From Laburnicola sp. R22_1 (taxonomy: Eukaryota; Ascomycota; Dothideomycetes; Pleosporales; Didymosphaeriaceae): a stretch of DNA of 64,000 nt. Below the pieces are notes generated by a model, which worked only from the letters and a program-made list of their open reading frames with translations, made no database searches and was not told the origin of the DNA. This document shows positions 19,701 to 30,900 of the stretch, in pieces; positions within the stretch are counted from its first letter, which is position 1, and each line of letters opens with the position of its first letter. Made by a program: the position numbers and the translations under genes. The stretch covers positions 868,001-932,000 of the forward strand of contig JACONQ010000003.1 of the NCBI GenBank assembly GCA_014281115.1, in the 5' to 3' direction.

Positions 19701-19975
19701 GCAGGTTTTTCACCTCCAACTGGAGCGGAAACGGCAGCGTTTACTGACGATGAGATGGACTCTGAGTACTCAATAAGAGACTAGGGGACAGACACATACT
19801 AATTTTGTGCTATAGCGTTCTCTTGCAACACTAAAATACTCAATCAAACTAATCAATCAAGCCAATCGAGCCTCTATAGCAATCCAATCAATTCAATTCA
19901 CTGCTTCGATTGCGCTAATCAAGCCAAATCAAGCCGACGCTGCTAAGTTGATTGACTTGATTGTTGACAACTGTG
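16777..19975 (+). mobile_element. hAT-family DNA transposon, full length, 3199 bp
   Basis: The element begins CACTATTGTCAACAAGCAAG and ends with the near-inverse of this (17 of 20 positions match), bounded by the 8-bp duplication CTGCAAAG. Subterminal DNA is rich in TTGATTGACTTGATTG-like units (exact at 16811-16826 and 19948-19963, partial near 16910), plus many shorter CAAG/CAATC words. Such arrays are where hAT transposases bind. The coding region occupies 17145-19784. Confidence 0.9.
17145..19784 (+). pseudogene. hAT transposase with in-frame stop and altered catalytic residue
   Basis: One frame of 880 codons is interrupted by a single TAG at 18663-18665. Order of domains: a Pro/Gln/Ser-rich N terminus, a BED-type zinc finger (CHICYQRR ... 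HLLTAHRIT), the hAT RNase-H-like core (SFDGWTAQGGHRGFLG, then LRCGCHILNLVG), and the C-terminal dimerisation region (IPASSCDCERMFSELGDLL). In hAT enzymes the second catalytic acid lies in a LDNA-type motif. Here it reads ILNNAAPNN, with Asn (AAT at 18381-18383) where Asp is expected. Both this change and the stop fit single transitions in RIP-type contexts (G to A in TpG; C to T in CpA). The protein is therefore probably inactive even if the stop were read through. Confidence 0.88.
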
Positions 19976-19983
19976 CTGCAAAG
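19976..19983. repeat. hAT target-site duplication, right copy
   Basis: CTGCAAAG, identical to 16769-16776, immediately follows the right terminal inverted repeat. Confidence 0.85.
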
Positions 19984-20508
19984 GATCTCCGCCACAGCGG
20001 CACCCTCCAACAATAGGACGTATTAACGGAGATGAATTGGATGCATGCATGCTTACAAGATAGAGACTGGCGTGTACCAGTAATGTGAAGTAAAAAGGCA
20101 AACCCCCAAGACATTCTTCGCCGTATACTACCACTAGTCTACTACAATCATGTCCGGACGGAGCGAGAAACAACGATGGCTGTTCTCACCACCTTGTTCG
20201 TTTTGTACGAGGAGATGTTGATGTAGTTCTGGAGACTGCAGCAATGTCCGCAGCAACCTATGACTTTTTCACCACACGCGTTGACCGTGGTGGGGAGCAC
20301 CTTGCCGCTTTGCTCGGTTGAACGACTGCCGAACATGGCGGGTCCATCCATGACGTAGAATAACACCTCGATTTGGAATGCATACAAAGTACCCCACCTT
20401 GCAAAAACCCCACTACAATTTTGCATCTCGACCAGCGTCCATTCTTGAGCAAACACGACAGCACAATATCCACATTCACACTCGCACACAGTCCGAACAT
20501 TTGCCATC
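19984..20508. other. Intergenic: promoter region of the aldo-keto reductase gene
   Basis: 525 bp between the hAT right duplication and the ATG of the next gene. The hAT insertion therefore sits about 0.5 kb upstream of that gene. The last 60 bases are A/C-rich, like a leader. Nothing else seen. Confidence 0.45.
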
Positions 20509-21709
20509 ATGGGTTTCGCCGTTGAATCCAAGTTTGACCCCAAGGACATGGAGTTCCGTCGCCTGGGCCCCGCTGGCCTCAAGGTCTCTGTTTTCTCACT
20601 CGGCGGATGGCTGACCTATGGAGGAACCCAGAAAGGAAACATTGTCAAGGAGTGCATGGAGGCAGCCTGGAGCTACGGCATCAACTTCTTTGACACTGCC
20701 GAGATATACGCAAAGGGCGAGTGCGAGGTGGAGATGGGAAATGCTTTCAAGGAACTTGCATGGCCGCGCGACGAATATGTCCTGTCCACTAAGGTACTTT
20801 CCTCGAATACATTGTGGTAAAATTGCGTCTAATATGACCAGGTCTACTTTGGAACAGGACGCAAGGAGCCAAACACCAGGGGTCTGAGCAAGAAGCACAT
20901 CATCGAAGGCCTGAAGAGCTCGCTCGCTCGTCTGCAACACTCGTATGTCGATGTGGTCTTCGCCCACCGATACGACCCCGAGTATGTTACTCTTGTATTG
21001 CTTCGTCGAGCTTTCTGACAATCATCAGCGTGCCGATGAGGGAGATTGTCGAAGCCTTTACGCAAACCATCAACCTCAACCTCGCCTACTACTGGGGTAC
21101 TTCAGAATGGCCTGCCGAGCGTATCCAGGAAGCCCACGACATCGCCGAAAAGTACAACCTCATCGCCCCTGTCGTCGAGCAGCCGCAGTACAACGCCTTC
21201 GCCCGTGAGCGATTCGAGAAGGAGTACGCGCCGCTCTTTGAGAACTACCAGATGGGTACAACCATCTGGAGTCCGCTAGACTCTGGCATCTTGACTGGCA
21301 AATACGACAAGGGCATTCCAGACGACTCGCGATTCGCCACGAACCCTGATTTTTTCAAGAACACGATCGAAAAGCTCAAGTCGGAGGAGGGACAAGCCAA
21401 GCTCGAGAAGGTGAGGAAGCTTGGAAAGATTGCAGAGAAGCTGGGTGGCAGCACAGCCCAGCTTGCTCTGGCATGGGCTGCGAAGAAGTGAGTCATTCCC
21501 GTCGGAGCCGCGTGAAGCGAGTCCCGCCTTCATCCGTATGCCTATATTGACCACCAATGTGCAGCAAAAACGTCAGCACCGTCATCCTCGGAGCGTCCAA
21601 ACCCGAACAAGTACACGACAACTGCAAGGCGCTGCAGCTGCTGCCTAAGCTCACCGACGATGTCATGAAGGAGATCGAGGACATTCTTCAAAACAAGCCA
21701 AAGGTGTGA
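20509..21709 (+). CDS. Aldo-keto reductase, AKR6 / voltage-gated K+ channel beta-subunit type
   Basis: Four exons: 20509-20793, 20842-20981, 21029-21487 and 21565-21709, 342 aa. Introns are 48, 47 and 77 bp, all GT-AG. The full catalytic tetrad of NADPH-dependent reductases is present: Asp62 and Tyr67 ([11 protein letters not shown]), Lys95 (VLSTK) and His137 (VVFAHRYDP). [17 protein letters not shown] and [15 protein letters not shown] are hallmarks of the AKR6 (Kv-beta) branch; fungal members are mostly annotated as NADP-dependent oxidoreductases or channel beta subunits and probably reduce aldehydes. Exon joins preserve motifs (STK-VYFG, YDP-DVPM, AAK-NKNVST). No transit or signal peptide, so a cytosolic protein. 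Confidence 0.95.
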
Positions 21710-23482
21710 GCGGGGTGTCGGTGTGGAGAGTGGTCTACACTGTACAGTCGATCAGGTGCGGGTACCTAGCGCGCATGGGTCGCAATGCCCTCTGGCGGTC
21801 TTTGGCAAGAGAAAAAATCGTGCTGGCTAGCTCCATCTACTGGCCGACTGTAGTACCAGGAGGGCTGTGTCCGAAGCAAATATAGACGGTAGACAAAACG
21901 TCGTGTACCAATAGAGCGATACTGAGTACGAGTGATTGTCACTTGTCCATGCTTGAGGCTGAATGAACGAGGTGCGAACCCGCATCGAGTGACGCAGACA
22001 ACCCAAATCGTGTAGCGCGGTGCATTGGGGATTGGTGCACATGACATGTCGCAAGCCTACAACTCGCAACAACACCAGCGTTCGATCATAAGGTTTCCGG
22101 TGGAGGTAAGGAGTGGATGCTGTAGAGCACCATATGCACAATGCCGACGATTGGCCGTCTCCGCAATATTCCCAGGCGGCGGCGAGGGCACGAACGGAAC
22201 TTGTGGTCTGAGCGCACAGGCCGTGCAGAGTAACGATGTGGAGATGGCAATTAAGGTCAGGAACGCTGGCGAGCGCAGATGAGATAAAAGGATGCTGGGC
22301 GTCGGTGGCGTTGATCATCTTTGCCAGGCCAGGCCTTGCCCTGAAGCACACCGCAACGATAGATAAAAGGACGCGCGCCGCTTCATCGAGTGCAGCACGC
22401 ACGACTACCTAGCTCAGGCGGAGGCCTCGATCTACCTCCATCTCCGCGCTCGTCTGTCATCCATCGTCCGCCCCGCGCATATCGGCCCATCCGTCAGTCC
22501 TCTTCCAGGCCCAGCTTGCGACCACTGCGACTACCGACACAGCTTCTGTTGACACCCTAGGAACAGCATTCCAAATAACAAGCTCGGACTGCGCGCATTT
22601 TTGCAATCGTTCTCTCTGTCCGCGTTCAGGCCTGTAAGTCAGTGAACGCATCCACCGTGATTCGTTCTTCGCTACCGTCTGGCCTCGTTCTGCGACGCGA
22701 AGAGCAGCACATCCCGTCTCAATTGACCCCTCGCCACAAAGCGCACGTCCACCACTGCCAAGTTCCTGCGACAGTTGGCGGGGCCGTCTCCGCCATCGTT
22801 GATTATCTATCAGTGGTAAGCAAGCAGAGTCCCCATCTTCGAGAGGGCATTGAGAGGGGATATCACGCTTGTCGCGTATGTTTCAGCAAGCCACCGAACC
22901 AGGACTGACTAGGGCGCAGATAGATAGCGCCAGTTCCACGGCACCCTGCAATCGCATCGACGTCGAGCGTTCCATGCAATCCGCTTAGCATGGCCAGCCT
23001 TTCCCCAGACCCCTCGGTGGGGGACGTAAAGATTTCGAATGGCTCCAGTGAGTGCATCTTCTTGGCATCTCACCCACACGCCTGAACTAGCTTGCGTTTG
23101 AAGTCGTATCTGTTTTATCTTCGCTCTGTAACACTTGCTGTCTGCTCCTTATTCTCTTCGACCTCACCGCTTTTTTCCATTGGCCTGCTCTGCCACGTTT
23201 GTTCCTCCCGTTGGTCCCATGTCCAAAAGCACTCCGCAGAGACGGCCCAAGTGTCGTGTTGTGCTATACCCTTGTACTACGGCACGACCTCTTACCGAAA
23301 CCTGGCACCATCGCATTGACCAGAGTGTCCATCATCGTCGCCAGCACCAGCATACTGGGTGTAGCGATACATATACAAGGCCGTGCAATCCTCACACATG
23401 CAGTTCTACATACCCACATCTATTGTAATTTCATTTTCTTCATTTTCTTCTTTTATCTAATCATTATCTCCTTTTATTCAAT
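21710..23482. other. Intergenic, 1.8 kb, no supported gene
   Basis: Long upstream region of the bZIP gene. The reading frames here are short and show no motif. Two agataaaagga words occur near 22282 and 22361. From about 23100 the sequence is C/T-rich, which fits a long leader; long leaders with small upstream frames are common in fungal bZIP genes, but I cannot prove one here. Confidence 0.45.
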
Positions 23483-25005
23483 ATGTCGCATAATCGTTAC
23501 ATGTCATGGCCGGGCGTGCTAACCATGGCGCCCACTTACCCTCCTGCCGGCACGGCCGTTGACTACCCTTCACCTGTGTCGCGTCGGGCTTCGGAGTGCT
23601 TTTCTGAAGCCCCCGGCAGCCGGAGAGGTAGCGTGGCTGGATTCGTGCTGGACATGGAGAGTAAGGGCCATTGGCAATCAATAGGCAGCAATTCGGACTC
23701 GAACAGTCCATTAGCAAACTTTACCTTCTTGAAGAACTTGACGGAGAAGAAGACGACGCGAGGTAAGCATACCCCCATCACTAACATGAGGCCACGCTAA
23801 GACAATGCAGATGGGCAACCCCCCAAGAGGAGAGGCCCTAAGCCTGACAGCAAGCCGGCCTTGACCCGTCGGCAGGAGCTGAATCGGCAGGCACAGAGGT
23901 ACCGTGGTTGACAACGCTCTAGGGTTGCCGAGCTTTTGGCGCTGACGATTACAAGGACGCATCGAGAGCGGAAAGAGATGTACATCAAGGCGCTCGAACA
24001 AGAGGTTCTGCGCCTCAAAGACTCCTTTGCTAGTGTGTCGAAAGAACGAGACGCTGTCTCCGAAGAGAACCGACGCCTAAAAGAACTACTGATGGTTCAC
24101 GGCATAACGTTCGAATCATCGACCGCCACGAACGGCATGCACGCCTTTGGGAGCTCTTATGGCGGCGGTGGCAGCTCATCGGGCAGCGTTTCAGGCGGTT
24201 ACGGCGCCGGTACAAACTCGACCGGTTATACATCGCCGCCTGACCATCGAGGATCTCTTTCCCGGGACATGGCCATCACCCAGCCTCCGCAGGCTCCTCA
24301 GCCGAATGGCGGCATGGACTATGATCAAATCGGGATCGATTTCGTCTTAACGTACGACCACCGCACGCCCTACCTTTCTCCTCCACCCCAGCAATAATGC
24401 TTGTCACTTCTCCCACAGTCCGTTTTTACCTGTTCTTTTTATCATCGGCCGTATGTCTCAGTACTTCTTCACCCTACTGCGCTCGTTTCTGACTGGCTGG
24501 GCGATTCAGACTCGAGCGTCCCTGTATGGACCACATGCAGTACCTCATGGTGCGGGCGCACGATGCCGAAGAAGTCATCAGCGGGCATGCGCTGATGGCG
24601 ACGGCGCCGCCCGACCACCATATTGCGAACCACCCGCAAGAAAACTATCCGCATCAGATGCCGGATATCGCGATGCCGGACCTAATGAAGCTGCTGGACC
24701 TCAGCAACCGTCTCCCTCTGGACGGAGAGATCACGCCCATTATGGCCTGGGCGATGATCCTGAAAGACGCGCGGTTGGCGGAGCTCACCAAGGAAGATTT
24801 CGAGCTCATCAAAGGGGAGCTGCTCGCCAAAGTCCGGTGCTACGGGTGAGTTCGTTTTGCTTGTAGAGAATGGGGAATTTGACTGATGGATGATAGATTT
24901 GGCGCGGTCCTCGAAGAGTTCGAGATCAGGGATGCGTTGATGGCCGTCTTTGCAGCGAAAGGTAATGGGGACAATTTCACGGCCGAACACACGATCGCTC
25001 AGTAA
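23483..25005 (+). CDS. bZIP transcription factor with conserved C-terminal domain
   Basis: Five exons: 23483-23762, 23811-23898, 23956-24351, 24510-24845 and 24897-25005, 402 aa. Basic region and zipper lie at about 100-170: KRRGPKPDSKPALTRRQ, then NRQAQRTHRERKEMYIKALE, then leucine heptads through LLMVHGITF. Intron 2 splits the basic region exactly at AQR. A Gly/Ser-rich linker leads to a C-terminal domain known from a group of fungal bZIPs: LERPCMDHMQYLMVR, GHALMATAPPDHHI, PDLMKLLDLSNRLPLDGE and RCYGFGAVLEEFEIRDAL. This should be a nuclear DNA-binding regulator, with target genes unknown. Intron 3 (158 bp) is long for this genome; if retained it ends the protein at 24397, removing the C-terminal domain. 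Confidence 0.9.
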
Positions 25006-25490
25006 ATCAAGGGTTGCAAGCGCTGCGTGGAGCAGTGGACGCGTGGAGGGCGGCTTGCATTCCGTGTAATCTCTAATTCGCTCGCTCTACGTACATGATG
25101 GGCGGACCGGTCTCGCCTCGATTAGCAGCAGAAATATGCAAGAACAGAATCCAAAGCATATGTGCTCATGCTGTGTTGGATATAAAAACACCTGCGGTGC
25201 ATTATTGATGGCTGTTGACATGAAAGCTGTGTGCCTGATCTGCACATGCCACGGTGCAGGGTCTTGCCCTGCATACGCCCGGACCCCGCCTCATCACATG
25301 AGCATTGAGCATAATGCCCAAACACTCCAGACCAAGTCCACCGTCTCAACTTGGCTCCCCACAGCCTCTCCTTTGCCAGCCTCCCAGGCCTCAGGTGGCC
25401 TCACCCTCCTTCCCTCGATTCACCTCTCTCGCGCTCCGAACGGCAACATCCTCCCTCATCACTGTCTCCACCCCACTTCCTCGCACAGCC
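25006..25490. other. Intergenic: promoter region of the SH3BGR-like gene
   Basis: 485 bp with no gene. The last 150 bases are strongly C/T-rich (about 25340-25490), a common feature of fungal promoters and leaders. Confidence 0.45.
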
Positions 25491-26768
25491 ATGGCCGAGC
25501 TCGCCGTCTACGACAATGACCCCACGCTCTACCTCTTTACCTCGCTGACCGCCGGCTCCTCGCACATCGTAACCGCCACGTCGCGCATCGAGACGATTCT
25601 AAAAGCGAACAAGATCGCCTTCAAAGGCGTGGACACGGCCACCGATGATCTAGCACGCAAGCTGTACGGGCGGCGAGCACAGGGCAGGAAGCTGCCTCTG
25701 TTAGTCAAGGAGGGGTTCGTGATCGCGGTATGCTGCCTGTTGCCATAGAGACACAGCTACCCAGCAGGGACTAATGGTGCCTAGGATCTCGAGCAAGTAG
25801 AGGAATGGAACGAATACGACGAGCTCCAAGACGTCCTAGGCGGACCCGCCCCCGCACCCGCACCCAAGAAACCCACCACAACCACAACCACAGCCGCAAC
25901 GCCCGCCGCCCCAAAAAAAGAAAACGACCCCGCCCCGCCGCCGCAAACGCCCGCCCAAAACCTCGCCATCCGCCAACTAGGCGCCGAAGCCGCCTCGGTC
26001 GCCGCCTCGAAGAAACCCACCCCCTCGCACATATCCACCACCAACCCCCTGCTCGCTTCAAAAGTGAATTCGCCCTCGGCATCGACGCCTACGAAAGATG
26101 CGGCTACGAGCGGTATACTCTCCCCGCGGAGCATACCGCTGCCTTCGACGCCGGGCGTCAAGTCGCCGGGACCGTTGAGTCCGACGACGACGACGACGGC
26201 GAAAGACGCGGCTACGAGCGGTATCCAGTCTCCGCGGAACATACCGCTGCCTTCGACGCCGGGAGTCAAGTCCCCGGGACCGCTGAGTCCCTTGTCGACG
26301 ACGACGGCGAAAGACGCGGCTACGAGCGGTATCCAGTCTCCGCGGAGCATACCGCTGCCTTCGACGCCGGGCGTCAAGTCCCCGGGACCGCTGAGTCCGA
26401 CGAGCGAGTTCCATGGGAGAAGGGTGGAGAATCCGGATGAGGCTGAGATTAGGTCGGTGGAGAAGGAGCAGACGATTGCGGAGGTGACGAGTTCGGAGGA
26501 GGAAGATAGTGAAGACGACGATGATGACGAGGAGGAAGAGGAGAAGGACGCCCCTGCGAAGCCTACCTTGAAAGAGGGGAGCAAGGACGAGACGAAGGGA
26601 AGCGGAAAGGAGGTCGGTGAGGAGAATGGGAAGGACAGCGAGAAAGATGTCAGCAAGGCGCCTGTGAAGGAGGAAGAGAATGATAAACCGCTGGAGAAGG
26701 AAGAACGGAAGACGCAGGAGCAGGATGCTAAAGCTGCAGACGAAGCTAGCGTGAGCGTCAAAGACTGA
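25491..26768 (+). CDS. SH3BGR/glutaredoxin-like protein with repeat-rich tail
   Basis: Two exons, 25491-25727 and 25785-26768, 406 aa; 57-bp intron (gtatgc ... ctaat ... tag). The first 95 residues resemble the thioredoxin-fold SH3BGR/glutaredoxin-like family: LYLFTSLTAGS, then RIETILKANKIAFKGVDTAT, KLPLLVKEGFVIADLEQVEEWNE. There is no CxxC active site, so no redox catalysis is expected. The middle is Pro/Thr-rich and carries three 36-residue repeats (26094-26417) of KDAATSGI-SPR-IPLPSTPG. The tail is very acidic (EEEDSEDDDDDEEEEE) followed by a Lys/Glu coiled-coil-like stretch. Function is unknown; a scaffold role is possible. The ATG at 25491 is the first in frame before the conserved domain. 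Confidence 0.85.
26094..26417 (+). repeat. Three in-frame 108-bp tandem repeats inside the SH3BGR-like gene
   Basis: Units 26094-26201, 26202-26309 and 26310-26417 each encode 36 residues centred on SPRSIPLPSTPGVKSPGPLS. Copies are nearly identical, with few changes (for example GILSPR/GIQSPR, PRS/PRN), so the expansion is recent or kept homogeneous. The SP and TP sites repeat with the unit and could be proline-directed kinase targets. Confidence 0.92.
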
Positions 26769-26978
26769 GATGGATGCTGTACTCCTCACTTGTACACTGT
26801 GACTGTCGTAGCGTAGCTTTTACAAACGGAGCTCTCATGATAGCAGAATAAGAACTTGAAGAGATTGGAATAATAGGCTGGATAAATCACCACTTGGCCA
26901 TACGTGTTGAAAGATTACAACGTCTTATATTTATTTTATTACACGTGGCAGGCGCTGGTAGCTTTTGCTCGCTTACTC

Positions 26979-27438
26979 TGTTGGTAGCTTTATTATGTCT
27001 TATCTACTATAGTTGTTTGTGTTTTCGAGCTAGTTATATATACTTTTATCTATTTATATATAGTCTTTTTAGATAATGCCGTGCAGAACGTCAACAACGA
27101 AATCATCGTTATTTTGTATATATTTTGTTACTACCACTATATGCTAGGTACTAGGTTTTAGTACCTCCTGTTTTACTCCTCTCTGTGTATGGTGCGGACT
27201 CAACCTTAGTTAGAATCTCCACACAACGAAGATCTTCAATATAGTCTTTTTAAGCCATAGCTATAATTATTAGGAGAGTAATCACCTCGATAGCTAGGAA
27301 AGAAAGCCTTTCTCGCCACTATTTCAGCCCTAACCTATAGTCTCACCAGCTATTTAGCCTTATAAGCCAGCATTCCTACCAATACCACGCGTGCGAGCTT
27401 GTCGGTGGCTTTGTCATGTCTTGTCTGCTGTGGTCGTT
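26979..27438 (+). repeat. Two diverged copies of one 39-bp fragment differing by transitions
   Basis: The segment at 26979-27017 and that at 27400-27438 align without gaps over about 39 bases. Nearly all differences are G/A or C/T, with the left copy carrying the A and T forms (for example tgttggtagcttta against tgtcggtggctttg). This is the expected pattern for RIP acting on one copy. Confidence 0.65.
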
Positions 27439-27552
27439 GTTGGCCTTCGTTCAAGCCTACGGTCTGCTCTCCAACGTGCCAAAGCCATAAGATCAAACAT
27501 GCAATGCATATTACTACCTCTGCATTATCTATCTATCCATCACACAAAAAGG

Positions 27553-27583
27553 CATCCCATCCCATCCCATCCCATCCCATCCC
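27553..27583 (+). repeat. CATCC microsatellite, 6 units
   Basis: Six uninterrupted CATCC units. Intergenic, downstream of the SH3BGR-like gene. Confidence 0.95.
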
Positions 27584-27910
27584 GCACGCCAATGCCAGGT
27601 AGGTAGGTATCCATCTCTCTCTCCACCACAGCTGATCCCCCAACGCCAGCGCTATGCAAAATCCGAAACTATAATACAAGCATCGCAGTGTAGACGGATG
27701 GACATGTTCGATCGATAGCTCAAGGAAATTGTTATCCTGACACAGACAGTATACCAACATCTACCAAGAAAGAGCCATGCTCTTCCGTGAGACGAGTAGC
27801 AATGTCAGTCAGTAACCATCACATCTCTCGTATACTCCAAACACGCCCCCGAAATGTCGAAAATCCAATGGGTATCGTACTTCCCCCCCTCAAGGCGCCC
27901 GTGACGTGGC

Positions 27911-30900
27911 TCACGCAGCACTCATATCCAAGCCCGCCTTCTTCAACCCATGCATGAACTGCTCCTTGACGTCCCCCGTCCCACACGCATCCTCCTCTCC
28001 CTCAGGTCCCTCGAGCTGCTTCAAAAGCATCTGCTGCACAGCCTGCAACCCCACCGTCTCCCCCGCACTCAGCTCTTCCTTCTTCCCGCCCTCCTCTCCA
28101 GCAACCATCTTGTCCAGCTCCAGCTTGCTCACACCCAGCGCATGGATCTGCTCTTCGACCGTCCCCTTCGTGACGAGCCTTACGACCTCGACCTCGCGCG
28201 TCTGGCCCACACGATGCGCGCGATTCTCGGCTTGGATGTCGTCTTGCGGATTGAACGACGAATCAAAGATGATGACCTTGTTCGCGCACGCAAGATTGAT
28301 ACCCGCACCGCCCGACTTGGTGCTGAGCATGAACACGGGGATCGACTCGTCGTTGTAGAACTCGTCGAGCAGCTGCTGTCGTTCGCTAATCTGTGTCTGC
28401 CCGTCCAGACGACAGTACCCTATATTCAAGTCGTCCAGTACCCACTCGAGGATGTCCATGACCGAGGTGAATTGTGAGAATATCAATGTGCGGTCACCGT
28501 TTGCTTTGAACTTCTGGAGCAGCTTGACTAGTGCGGCGACCTTGCCCGAATCCATCCATTCGTGGTTTTTCAGTTGGAATTTGCTCAGCGCCCGCGGGTA
28601 CTTGACGCAAAGTTGATGACACTGATAGTCCTGGTATACCTCAAGGTCTTCGAAGATCAGGTTGGGATCGCTGTTCATGAACATTTCTTCCTTGAGACAG
28701 GCCTTGGACAACTTACGCAGTACATTGTCATTGTAGCGCTCGCGGAAAAGGAGCGGATGAATGGCAGCCTGGCGGAGCCGCATCATAACGTTCGCATTTT
28801 CCTTTGGGGTGAGACCAGCCGCCCGATCGATGAGTACCTGCCGCTGTTTCTGAAGCTGCTCGTCGTACAGCTTCTTCTGTATAGGCGTAATTTCGCAATA
28901 CTCGACTCGGCAAGTCTTTTTAGGAAGATGTTTAAGCACTTGAACCTTCTTCCTTCGAAGCACGAACGGCGTCATCATCGAACGAGCGCGATTGATGCGC
29001 TGAGTCGAAAGAAGTGTATCGTGGGTGTCACTCTGGTTGACCTTCGCCTTGTGCTTGAACACCACTTGAACACTTTCTTGGACCTCCTCGTTGTTGAAGA
29101 TATCAGGCATGAGGAAAGCCAGGATTGATGCCAGCTCTTGCAAGCTGTTCTGCAACGGCGTTCCGGTGAGCAGGAGGCGGCAACGCGCGTTGATCTTCAT
29201 CAAGCTCTTGTACCGCTGCGTGCTTGAATTTCGCAAGACGTGGCCTTCATCGAAGATGATCATTTGAGGCTTGCACTTCCGCAAGAATGCATTGTCCGGC
29301 TTCTTATAAGCAAGATCGTAGGTTGTCAGGATGACATCGGTATCGCCAGAGCCAATCTTGTCCAAAATGATATCCTGCATTTCAAAGCGTTCATTCTGCG
29401 AGCCGTAGTAGATGTCGAAGTTGATTCCCTTAGAAAAGTGCTCGAATTCACGCGCCCAATTCTCAAGCGTCGAACCGGGGACAACGATGACGTGAGGTCC
29501 CTTGGTATCTGAAGACTCTTTAAGATGAGACAGGAAAGCGATTACTTGACACGTCTTCCCTAGACCCATGTCGTCGGCCAATATGCCAGAAATCCCGTTC
29601 TGCCAGAGCAAGTTCAACCAATTCAGACCGACGACCTGGTAGTCCTTCAGCTCAATATCGTTGTTCATGTTAGCCGGCTTCTTCAACAGCTTCCTCTTTG
29701 CAGCGCGATTCGCGACTTGACGCATGTCTTCTCTGTCCGAATCGCTTCCATCAGTGCTCCGAGGACTCTGATACCCCGAGTCCCGATTGGAACTGGAGTC
29801 GCTGTCATCCAGACTGGTGGCTGCGACTTCGCCGTCGGTAGAGGCTCCAAAAATGTCGATGCCCCAACGGGCCATGGTGCTGACCATGGGTCTTCCGCGT
29901 TCTTCGCATTGCTGGACGACTTCATCGATAGTCTTGTATGCGTTCCACATGGCCTTCGCAGATTCGACAAGCCTCTCACCAAACGTGGTCTTGGTCTTGC
30001 GGGCCTTCTTGCCGTTATTCGTTTTTCGCGAGTCCACATGAATCTTCTCGACCGCAGCAAGAGACGTGAACGGGCGATGCTCGAAGATGGCGCGGATGTC
30101 CTCCTCTTTGTGACCGGACAAATCAACCATAGCCTCCTCTTTGCAGGTGTTGAAAAATTGCAGCAACTTTCCATCATCGACGACGTCTTCGACTATCTCT
30201 TGAACTTCGGAGTCATCGTCAGACGAGATAACAATCCCCTCATCCTCTTCGTCCGGCACTGCGTGTCTCTCCAGCGGACGAGGCGGCGTAGAAAGCGGTG
30301 ATGGTGAACGATTGCGCCGGCCACGCATGAGCTTGCCCTTCTTCTTGGGCTGTTCGGGGCTTTCGGTTGCGCTTGGGGTAGGATACTGACTCGATTTTGC
30401 GTATCGATCCTGCAACTTCTTGATAGGCGCGTTGAGTACCCGTTTCGCCGTCGTCTTGGTTACGAGAGGCTCCCGCGACCGCTCTACAGCCGTGCCTCGG
30501 GGCGGGCTTCGCTGCAACTCATCCTCAGACTCCTCTGCAAAAAGATAGTTAAGCGCATCCTCGTAATGTCCTTTCTTCTTGAGCAGCGCATCATATCTCT
30601 TCTGGACTGGTAGGCGTGGGAAGATAGCGTTCATTCTCTCCACCTTGTTGCGTAGAGCGGGATCGGCAATGTCGAGCAGAGTCATCTCCGGTTCGTCTTC
30701 GGTCAGATCGATAGGTACGGCACGGGATGGTCCTGTCTGGCGGGCTATTGGTTTCTGCTTCTTATGCGGCGGAAACGAGCTCGAGGAAGGATCCATTGAT
30801 CGCTTTCGGGATTCAGTATGCGCGTAACCAGAGAGATCGAAGCCGAACGACGTCGGCTTCTGCGGCGTCTCCTGCACACGGGGCTGTTCGACCTTCGACA

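Larger units (their letters stand above)
26769..27910. other. Intergenic with AT-rich repeat relics
   Basis: 1.1 kb without a gene. Bases about 26890-27370 are AT-rich with TpA-rich words and look like RIP-mutated repeat debris. A CATCC microsatellite and a pair of related fragments are listed separately. The region ends in the 3' flank of the Fun30-type gene. Confidence 0.5.

Noticed and set aside
22025..22910. Short frames upstream of the bZIP gene as possible small genes or upstream ORFs
   Set aside because: No conserved motif and no evidence of transcript extent; chance frames.
27553..27583. CATCC array considered as telomere-like repeat
   Set aside because: The unit is not the fungal TTAGGG-type repeat, and six units are only a microsatellite.
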